Positions 7,206 to 15,200 of a DNA stretch of 35,737 nucleotides are shown piece by piece (positions within the stretch are counted from its first letter, which is position 1; each line of letters starts with the position of its first letter). The translations under genes and the position numbers were made by a program. The notes beneath the pieces were generated by a model, which did no database searches, was not told the DNA's origin, and worked only from the letters and a program-made list of their open reading frames with translations. The stretch covers positions 1-35,737 of the forward strand of contig JAGWUS010000041.1 of assembly GCA_028868305.1 (NCBI GenBank), read 5' to 3'. This stretch comes from Burkholderiales bacterium. GTDB lineage: Bacteria; Pseudomonadota; Gammaproteobacteria; Burkholderiales; Burkholderiaceae_C.

Positions 7206-8678
7206 CTAGAGATATTCGCTGGCCCTGAACCTGCGTGTGGCCAGCCAGTATTCCCAGGTATAGCCGGGCCACAGGGTGTCAATCTCGCCCTTGGCGTTCT
7301 GGTACCAGCTTTTACAGCCCGAGGACCACACCGTGCTTTTCATCTTCTGCTGCACCAAGGCATAGTTGTCACGCTGCACGTCTGGTCGCAGCCGTAGGGC
7401 AGTAAGCCCGCTGACACGCAGGGACTGCAATGCTTTGACGATGTAGTGCACTTGGCACTCGATCATGAAGATGATGGAGTTGTGGCCCAGCCCGGTGTTC
7501 GGCCCCACCAACAGGAACAGATTGGGGAAGCCTGCCACCGTGATGCCAAGCCGGGTGGCCGCCGGCTGCGTGTCCCAGAGCTTGCCCAATTCCAGCGGTT
7601 CTCCATTGGCCGGTTCACCGTAGATTTTCAGGGGTGCGACAAACTCCGTCGCTTTGAATCCGGTGCCCCACACAATCATGTCACAGGGGTACAGCACACC
7701 ATCGGCACCGACCACACCCTCTGGCGCAATGCGTGCCACGGCCTGCGTGACCAGGCGCACGTTGGGACGCTGCAGGGTGGGAAACCAAGTGTTGGAAATC
7801 AGCAGACGCTTGCAACCAGGATTGAAATCTGGTGTAAGTGCCTTGCGCAGGGCGGGGTCTGCCACCTGGCGCCGCAGATGGTGGCCCGACAGGCGCCGGA
7901 GCATGTTCTGCACGCGCCGGGAACCCATGAAGCCCCTGCCCACCATCTCATTGAACCAGTACACACGCCAGCGGCTTAGCCGCTGCAAGCCTGGAACATG
8001 GCGGTACAACCAGCGTTTTTTGGCCCCGTAAGGCTTGTCCCAGCGAGGCATTACCCACGCAGCGGTGCGCTGAAAGACATCCACGTGCGCGGCATGCTGT
8101 GCAATCTCGGGCACAAACTGGACAGCGCTGGCACCAGTACCTACAACGGCAATACGTTTGCCCCTGAGCTCAATGTCATGACGCCAGTGGCCTGAGTGAA
8201 AGCTTGGTCCGGCAAAAGTGGCCAGCCCTGGCAGGTCCGGGATGGCGGGCTTGCTCAGCGGTCCGGTAGCCACAATCACATGCCGCGCCAGCAACGGTGA
8301 TTTCCCGGCAATGTCCACCTGCCAGCAGGATTGTTCGGGCAGCCAGCGCAGGCTTTCCACCTCCCAGTTGAATCGGATCAGGCGGCGCAGATCATAGCGA
8401 TCAGTCAAACGCAGGATGTAGTCTTGAATCTCGGGCTGCTGCGGATACGGTCGGGTCCAACGGGTGTTGGGCGCGAATGACAGTGAGTACATGTGCGATG
8501 GCACGTCGCAGGCACAGCCGGGGTAGATATTGTCGCGCCAGGTACCGCCCACCTCGCTGCGATGCTCCAGTATCACCAGTGACCGCAAGCCACTCTCGCG
8601 CAGACGAATGGCAGCACACAGGCCACCAAAACCCGCCCCCACAATGGCAGCATCCATCACCACAGGGGCTGCGCTCAT
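7206..8678 (-). CDS. Flavin-containing monooxygenase, Baeyer-Villiger type
   Basis: Predicted FAD- and NADPH-dependent monooxygenase that inserts oxygen next to a carbonyl group. It has 490 residues. The FAD-binding loop is VGAGFGG (about 13-19), followed by EVGGTWRDNIYPGCACDVPS, the flavin-site block of Baeyer-Villiger enzymes. The family fingerprint FxGxxxHxxxW is met by FAGPSFHSGHW (about 155-165), but the next residue is Arg rather than the usual Pro/Asp. The NADPH loop is VVGTGASA (about 178-185). The ATG at 8678 is chosen because the FAD domain starts there and GGGTGA precedes it; the frame is open further upstream but shows no family sequence. It is divergent from a flavin-reductase-like gene; type I enzymes do not need a separate reductase, so a functional link is only possible. 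Substrate unknown. Confidence 0.85.
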   Translation of the reverse strand: MSAAPVVMDAAIVGAGFGGLCAAIRLRESGLRSLVILEHRSEVGGTWRDNIYPGCACDVPSHMYSLSFAPNTRWTRPYPQQPEIQDYILRLTDRYDLRRLIRFNWEVESLRWLPEQSCWQVDIAGKSPLLARHVIVATGPLSKPAIPDLPGLATFAGPSFHSGHWRHDIELRGKRIAVVGTGASAVQFVPEIAQHAAHVDVFQRTAAWVMPRWDKPYGAKKRWLYRHVPGLQRLSRWRVYWFNEMVGRGFMGSRRVQNMLRRLSGHHLRRQVADPALRKALTPDFNPGCKRLLISNTWFPTLQRPNVRLVTQAVARIAPEGVVGADGVLYPCDMIVWGTGFKATEFVAPLKIYGEPANGEPLELGKLWDTQPAATRLGITVAGFPNLFLLVGPNTGLGHNSIIFMIECQVHYIVKALQSLRVSGLTALRLRPDVQRDNYALVQQKMKSTVWSSGCKSWYQNAKGEIDTLWPGYTWEYWLATRRFRASEYL

Positions 8679-8834
8679 TGCGTGGTCACCCGGCGCATCG
8701 AATCCATCCACTTCTGTCGCATCTAGACCTCCCGGGGCAATGCATGACCTACGAATTCTAAGGTGCCCGGTGCCCCACACAGAAATTGCGCAAGGAGTGC
8801 CCATCGGCAAACGGAATTCGGTTAAATTGCAGCG

Positions 8835-9353
8835 ATGCCTCTACCCATCCAGACCCTGCAAGCCCTGCCTGCCAATTTTTCAAGCAGCGAGTTCCGCTCG
8901 GCGCTTGGCATGTTCGCCACCGGGGTCACCATCGTTACCGCGCGCACAGCAGAAGGAAAGCTGATTGGCCTGACAGCGAACTCCTTCAACTCGGTTTCCG
9001 TGAATCCGCCCTTGGTGCTCTGGAGCCTTTCGCGCAACGCAGGCTCCATGGGTGCATTCAGTACAGGGTCACATTACGCCATCAACATCCTCAGCGCAAG
9101 CCAACAGGATCTGGCACGACAGTTTGCTGCGCCAGTGCCTGACCGCTTTGCGGGAGTGCAATACACGCTGGGGGCCACGGGCGCTCCGTTGATCCAGGGT
9201 GCGACCGCCACATTTGAATGCTTTAACCGCAGCCAATACGAAGAAGGTGACCACGTTATCTTTGTGGGAGAGGTGGAGCGTTGTGCCCGTCAGGATGGCG
9301 CATCGCCCCTGCTCTTTCACGGCGGAAGGTTTTACGCAGAGCACCCCCTGTAG
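8835..9353 (+). CDS. Flavin reductase-like FMN-binding split-barrel protein
   Basis: A 172-residue protein of the flavin-reductase-like domain family (HpaC/RutF type), whose members reduce FMN or FAD with NAD(P)H for a partner monooxygenase. Family blocks are visible: FRSALGMFATGVTIVTA, GLTANSFNSVSVNPPLVLWSL, HYAINILSASQQDLARQFA and DHVIFVGEVERC. The start is fixed closely, since an in-frame TAA lies at 8823-8825 and no other ATG lies between. No Shine-Dalgarno is present; a -10-like TTAAAT ends 7 nt before the ATG, so the mRNA may be leaderless. The partner enzyme is not obvious; the divergent monooxygenase is the nearest candidate. The stop codon is inside an 8-bp hairpin. Confidence 0.85.
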   Translation: MPLPIQTLQALPANFSSSEFRSALGMFATGVTIVTARTAEGKLIGLTANSFNSVSVNPPLVLWSLSRNAGSMGAFSTGSHYAINILSASQQDLARQFAAPVPDRFAGVQYTLGATGAPLIQGATATFECFNRSQYEEGDHVIFVGEVERCARQDGASPLLFHGGRFYAEHPL

Positions 9354-9360
9354 GGTGCTC
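9339..9360. terminator. Hairpin at the end of the flavin reductase gene
   Basis: GAGCACCC (9339-9346) pairs perfectly with GGGTGCTC (9353-9360) around a 6-nt loop; the stop TAG overlaps the loop and right arm. It lies in the short convergent gap before the chemoreceptor stop at 9376. No T tract follows on either strand, so it may be a bidirectional end element rather than a classical intrinsic terminator. Confidence 0.5.
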
Positions 9361-9375
9361 CAGCGGGTCCCCGAG

Positions 9376-11733
9376 TCAATGACCTAAAGCGTTGTCCGCG
9401 TCGGACAATGCGCTGCGATAGGCGCCACAACCAATCAGCAGATCATCGCTGAGTGGCAAAACGTAGGACGACTTGCCTTTGACCGTTCCGGTAACGAGGT
9501 TGATGATGTTGTATTCCACCCAGCCACCACCTTGCTCACAGCGGTGCCATGCATCATCCAGCAGCTGCTGCGCATCCACACCGGGCGCGTCAAAAAGGCT
9601 TGTGCCCACACGCTTGCGATCAGCCCCCATGATGCGATAAATACCCTGGCGGTCGAAAACAAAAACGTAAAGATCCCTGTCCACAAAGCCACCTTGCGGA
9701 TCGTGAAGCACATCGGCGGCGGCATCGAATCCGATTTCCTGCACCAGTGCATGGGCGCGCGTTGTCAGCACGAGCGCCTCATCGGCAGTTCCCTGGCGCA
9801 GTTTGATGTAGGTGACGGCATCTTCGAGCTGACGCGATCGCTGCATGAGACGCGCAGAACGGTGCGACGTACGGTCCACCAGGCCGGAGTTCTCGATGGT
9901 GACCTTGTCCAGATCGCCCACGGCCTGCACCACCTCGGCCAGCGCAATACTTTGTTTGGCGCTGCCGTCGGCCATGGCTTCCACATTCTGGGCAATTTCC
10001 GAAATACCAGTCACCAGACTACCCATCAGATTGCTGACGTCCCGTATTTCCTGCACGGTGGCACTTACCCTGGATGCCGAGTCGGCGATCAACGAACGCA
10101 CCTCTCCCGCAGCAACTTGGCTGCGCCGCGCCAGTGCACGCACCTCAGCGGCCACGACTGCAAAGCCCTTACCCTGCTCGCCAGCGCGCGCCGCTTCCAC
10201 AGCGGCGTTGAGGGCCAGCAGATTGGTCTGGAAGGCAATGCCGTCAATGGTTCCGATTATTTCCCGCATGCGGTCCGAGGTGGACTGAAGGCCTGCCATA
10301 GCCCCCACTGTCTTGCCCATCAGGGAGCTGGCATTGTCGGCCTCGAGACGCAAACTCCGGGTCATCAGACTGACTTCCTGTGCTGCCTCGGAATTGCGGG
10401 CTACGGTATCGCTTACCTGGCCCACGTTGGACGTGGCTTCCTCCAGGCTGACCGCCTGCGACTGGGTACGCTGCGAGAGGGAATGCCCATCTTCCACCAA
10501 CTGCCCTCCCACATGGGTCACCATGCTTGAGGCACTGCGCACGTCTGCCACCAGAGTCGACAGCACCTCCAGCATGGCCTCAAATTCACGGCTGATCTGG
10601 GCCAATTCATCCTGACCTGGTACTACCACTCGTGTTGCAAGATTGCCTTGGGTGCCTTCCTGTATTGCACGGTGCAGGATGCTGATGCTGTTGACAGTCG
10701 CCACCGAAAAACAAACCAGCAAATACATAACAGCCAGAATGCCTACCGTCGCCAGCGTACCCAGAATGATGGCCTGCCGCAGTGCGAATTGCTGACGCTG
10801 CTCAAGGCGTCCAACCAACATGGTGGAGGCCTCTGTCCGGAAAGTGCGTCCCGTCTCAATCGCTTTCCCGGACAGTGCAAACAATGCTTCCGATATCTGC
10901 GGGCTGGACTCCTTGCCAACTTGGTCACGCAAGGCTTGGGTGAGCGCCGATGTGGCTGAAACAGCCTCAGTACCAGACGGAGGAATAGTACCTTTGCCTG
11001 CGCGCTGGAAGGCTTCAAATTTTTCGTTCACAAGTTGGGTGCGCAAATCCACCTGATCAGTTGTACCGGCAAGTGCTGCAAATGCCTGTCTATCCGCGGC
11101 CTGCCCTTGCCAGATGGCCAGAAACGCACGCATATTGCTGACGCCTTCCAGCCATGGGATGGCAAGTTCGGTCAACACCGCTTGCAGAAAATAGGTGTCA
11201 GGAAAGGGATCCAGCACCAGAGTGGAGTTTTCTCCGATCAGCAGAGACATCCGCCGCAGAGCTTCTACCAGTTTGAGGTAGCGGCTTGCGGCAATCGTAT
11301 CGTTGTCACCGGCTTCAGCAACGGCCTGTAGCTCCGGCTGAATAGCACCCCACGTGCCACTCAGACCCAGTTTCGGTTGCTGGCCGACAGTCGCATCCAC
11401 TTGCCGAACTAAAGCTTTCAACTGCTCGCGTGTCTTGGCACGCATCTGTTCAAATTCAGGTTGTGTTGCCAAAAGCGATTCGACCCGGTGGTGTTGAACC
11501 TCGGTGACCAGATCAGTAACTTGGGATATGGCCTTGGCGCCAAGCACCTCGCTTCTGGCTGTTTCAAAATCACCCAGCAGGCGAAACACTTGAAGGTAAG
11601 TCACAACCACCAGCGGCACCACCAAAATGGCTGCCATCACGGCCAATTTTGCCGACATGCGAAAGCGCTGCATCAGCGCAACGCCAGGGGCCAGCCATGT
11701 ACCGGCCTTCACTTGTAATGATTCAGAACGCAT
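9376..11733 (-). CDS. Methyl-accepting chemotaxis protein with extra C-terminal Cache-like domain
   Basis: Inner-membrane chemoreceptor of 785 residues. TM1 is at about 29-51, a helical periplasmic domain of about 265 residues follows, and TM2 is at about 319-342. A HAMP region (343-396) and the cytoplasmic signalling coiled coil come next; its tip is clear as [20 protein letters not shown] with [21 protein letters not shown]. Unusually, about 135 residues follow (650-785), including [37 protein letters not shown] and [13 protein letters not shown], then [19 protein letters not shown]. This resembles a single Cache ligand domain, which by this topology would be cytoplasmic. No C-terminal CheR-binding pentapeptide is seen. 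The ATG at 11733 lacks a strong ribosome site; ATGs at codons 21 and 26 are alternatives. It lies 70 nt after the receiver gene and is probably in the same operon. Confidence 0.9.
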   Translation of the reverse strand: MRSESLQVKAGTWLAPGVALMQRFRMSAKLAVMAAILVVPLVVVTYLQVFRLLGDFETARSEVLGAKAISQVTDLVTEVQHHRVESLLATQPEFEQMRAKTREQLKALVRQVDATVGQQPKLGLSGTWGAIQPELQAVAEAGDNDTIAASRYLKLVEALRRMSLLIGENSTLVLDPFPDTYFLQAVLTELAIPWLEGVSNMRAFLAIWQGQAADRQAFAALAGTTDQVDLRTQLVNEKFEAFQRAGKGTIPPSGTEAVSATSALTQALRDQVGKESSPQISEALFALSGKAIETGRTFRTEASTMLVGRLEQRQQFALRQAIILGTLATVGILAVMYLLVCFSVATVNSISILHRAIQEGTQGNLATRVVVPGQDELAQISREFEAMLEVLSTLVADVRSASSMVTHVGGQLVEDGHSLSQRTQSQAVSLEEATSNVGQVSDTVARNSEAAQEVSLMTRSLRLEADNASSLMGKTVGAMAGLQSTSDRMREIIGTIDGIAFQTNLLALNAAVEAARAGEQGKGFAVVAAEVRALARRSQVAAGEVRSLIADSASRVSATVQEIRDVSNLMGSLVTGISEIAQNVEAMADGSAKQSIALAEVVQAVGDLDKVTIENSGLVDRTSHRSARLMQRSRQLEDAVTYIKLRQGTADEALVLTTRAHALVQEIGFDAAADVLHDPQGGFVDRDLYVFVFDRQGIYRIMGADRKRVGTSLFDAPGVDAQQLLDDAWHRCEQGGGWVEYNIINLVTGTVKGKSSYVLPLSDDLLIGCGAYRSALSDADNALGH

Positions 11734-11803
11734 AGTTTGATAGGGACCCCAGTTGGAGCGCCAATGCCCCCCGCCAGCGCCATGATAAACGTATCAACCC
11801 CGG

Positions 11804-12205
11804 TCAAAGGCGAATAACACGCTGAAATTCTGCCGCTAATGCCGATGCTTCCAGGGGTTTGGGGACATAGCCATCGGCACCAGCTCGCCTGAAACGCGCT
11901 GCATCCCCGGGCTCATTGTGGGAGGTGGCCATGATGACTGGCAAATGCCCACCCAGGCGCTGCTCCTGGGCGCGAATGGCGGCCAGCGCCTGCAGACCAT
12001 CCATGACGGGCATCATCACATCCATCAGCACCACGTCAAAGTTGAGCTTGGCAAGGCATTTCAGCGCCTTCTCGCCATCGCCCACCACCACCCCGGTATG
12101 GCCCATTATCTGCAGCAAACCCACGGCCAATCGCTGATTGATGATGTTGTCTTCAGCCACAAGCACTTTGAGCGGCCTTACCGCGGAACCCGAATCGTTC
12201 ATCAT
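11804..12205 (-). CDS. Stand-alone response regulator receiver protein
   Basis: A 133-residue CheY-like protein with a single receiver domain and no output domain. The acidic pair is in LVAEDN, the predicted phosphoacceptor is D62 in VVLMDVMMPVMDG, and the conserved lysine is in YVPKPLEA. The start was placed at the ATG at 12205 (next ATG 12202), with GAG 8 nt upstream; the frame is open to an ATG at 12232 inside the kinase gene, but that adds residues not typical of the family. It begins 10 nt after the hybrid kinase stop and its ribosome site lies in the kinase's last codons, so it is the natural recipient of phosphate from that kinase's HPt domain. Confidence 0.88.
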   Translation of the reverse strand: MMNDSGSAVRPLKVLVAEDNIINQRLAVGLLQIMGHTGVVVGDGEKALKCLAKLNFDVVLMDVMMPVMDGLQALAAIRAQEQRLGGHLPVIMATSHNEPGDAARFRRAGADGYVPKPLEASALAAEFQRVIRL

Positions 12206-12215
12206 GAAAGTTACT

Positions 12216-15200
12216 CTAACTCCATATGTCAATCAACTTGCTGCACTCTATCGCAGCCAGCTCAAAATCCAGATCTGCCATGGCAGCATCCAGCGCCTGC
12301 GTGCCATCCTCAATTGCGTCACCCATGGTCTGACGCAGAGTGGCATGTATTTCCATAGCCGACATGTCGAACATCTCCAGCGCAGCCTTCAGCCGCTGCA
12401 ACTCGGTCAGCATTTGCAGCTTTTCTTTGCCCTGCAAAACCAGCGGTGCGGCAGACCCCGCAACCTTACCCCTGTCACCAGACGTGTCTGTGCGGGCGAC
12501 CACCTCCTGTAACGCCGGCAGCGCCCGGTCCAGACCAAGACAGACCGCATCGCAAGCCGCGCGCAGCATCACGCCATCCTGCGTGGACACTGCCAATTTT
12601 TCGGCATGCGCTGCCATCCCAGCAATATCGTCCACCCCCAGTGATGCCGACAGACCCTTGAGAGTGTGCAACTCCCGCCGGACGTCAGCCAGTGCATCGC
12701 TCTCCAGCAAGGCCAGCAGCCGCACGCGAAAAGTCAGGGTCTGCTGGACGAATGCCGACATGGCACGGTGCAGCAGACCGGTGTTCCCGCCCATCCGCTC
12801 CAGCGCGCCCTCCACATCCACACCGGGTGGCCAAGGTTTGCGGTGCAGGTCTGCCGACTGGTGCTCCGCCGCCGGTGCATTTGTATCAGCATCTGCCATG
12901 GCGAACAATGCCTGGGGCGTCCAGTCCGTGTGGCGCACCAGCACCTGCACCAGCGCCTTGAGGTCGAAGGGCTTGCCAATATGGTCGTTCATGCCGGCCT
13001 GCAGGCAGGCCTCACGGTCGGTTGCCATCACATTGGCGGTCATCGCAATGATGGGCATGTGCTGAAGCGCTGCCGTTTGCCGGATGGATCTCGCCGCGGT
13101 CAGGCCATCCATCACCGGCATCTGCAGATCCATCAACACGATATCAAAGGGTGGATGCGCTGCCAATGCCGCATCGACACCCAACTGGCCGTTATCCGCC
13201 AGTGTCACACTTGCGCCCTGCGTGCACAGCAATTCCTTGGCCACCTGCTGATTAATCGGGTTGTCTTCCACCACGAGAATGCGCATGCCGCCCAGGGACC
13301 CCGTGACCGGCTTGGCGTCGGTCGCCGTGGCGGCCAGCGCCGGCGGTGCCGTGCTGGCAACCTGGGGCGCTTCAAGTGCATGTGCCATGACACTGCGGAA
13401 CATATCTGCCGTGAGCGGCTTGACCATATAGCCGCCAATCAATGCCTGCTCGCGCTCTGTGCGCTGGTGCAATGCTGCATGGCCTTGCCCGCTCATCAAC
13501 ACCAGCACTGGCGCGCCCTGCTCCGCGTACAAACGACGGATGGTGCGCAAGGTCTCCCAGCCATCCATGCCGGGCATGCGCCAGTCGACAAACACAGCGT
13601 CCAGAGCCCCCTCCCCTTGCGCAAGACTAGAGCGCAAAGCAGCAACCGCCTGTTCACCCGAATTGGCCTGGATGACGTCCCACCCCAGCGAACGCATAAT
13701 GGCCGCACTGCTGGCCAATGCCACCGGATTGTCATCGACCAAAAGGGTTCTCAATGCCCCCGTGGCAGCGGCAACAGGCGCAGGAAGCTGTGCATCCTCC
13801 ATGGTCGGTACCACTTGCAATTCCAGCACAAACCGGAAGGTGCTGCCCTGACCCGGCGCGCTCACCAGATCAAGTTCCCCCCCCATCAGACGGATCAGTC
13901 GTCTGGAGATCACCAGTCCCAGCCCGGTGCCACCAAAACGCCGGGTGGTACTGGCTTCAGCCTGGGTAAACGCATCAAAAATACGACCCTGATTTTCTGG
14001 TGCGATACCGATCCCTGTATCCACCACGGAAATTTCCAGCCGTACCCGGTCCGCCTCCTTCTCCAGCACGCGCATGCGCAGCACAACATGGCCACGTTCG
14101 GTGAACTTGACGGCATTACCCCCCAGATTGATCAACACCTGCTTGAGCCGCAGTGCATCACCTACCAGTCTGGCCGGAACATCTGGGTCCACATCAAACA
14201 GCAGATCCACATCCTTGCCCCCCAGATTCGAAGACAGTATCACTGACAGGTCATCGAGCAGCTGCGATAAGGAGAACGGCTCCAAATCCAGTTGCATCTT
14301 GCCGGCTTCCACCTTGGAAAAATCCAGAATGTCATTAAGCAGCCCCAGCAGGGACCGTGCAGCACTTTCGGTCTTGTCGGCGTAGTCAAGTTGCCGGGGT
14401 GACAGCGGTGTGCTGTGCAACAGTTGCAACATGCCCAGAATGGCGTTCATGGGCGTGCGGATTTCATGGCTCATATTGGCCAGGAACTGACTCTTGGAAA
14501 CATTGGATTCCTCTGCCTTGCGCATGGCGACGCGAAGGGAGTCCTCGTATTCTTTCTGGTGGGTGACATCGTAGGTAATGGCCAGATAGCCATTGATGTC
14601 CCCATTCGGTTCGCGCATCGGCGAAATTACCATCGTCGCGATGAAGGTGGTGCCATCCTTGCGTACCAGTGTCCACTCCGGAGTATCCCTGCTTTCGGCA
14701 ACATGGGAAAAAACCTCGTCTTCGTCCGGCTCATGGCCCAGCTGCAAAGCCAACGATTCGCGGACCAAATCCATCTGGCTGGGGTCAAACAGTAACCCCA
14801 ATGACCGACGGTGCAACATGTCTGCAGCGGCATGACCCGTCAGGTTTTCAGCCCCTTTGTTGAACACCGTAACCTTTCTGCCCAGGTCAGTGGCAATGAC
14901 ACCCACGTTCACCGCGGAGTCCAGTACGGCCTGAAGGGTTGCGCTGGTCTGAGCGAGCGAGCGGTTGGCCGCTTGGGCCGCCTCATTGGCCTGCTTCAGC
15001 TCGGTAATGTCTACCCTGAAGCCTACCCGATGCCCATCCGGCATCAGACGCTCCACAACGCGCAGCCAGCGTCCGTTGTCCAGCAACTGCTCCATGTTGG
15101 TTGCACCGGCAAGGTGTTGCCGCATGCGTTCTGTGACCCACTCATCCACGCGCCCCACGGCTGCCCGGTACTGTCCGCGCTCGGCCCCACCGCGGATGAT

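Noticed and set aside
8497..9123. Further TGGCACG matches inside coding sequence (near 8498 and 9111)
   Set aside because: The first has a poor -12 element and lies within the monooxygenase gene; the second is off by one base in spacing.
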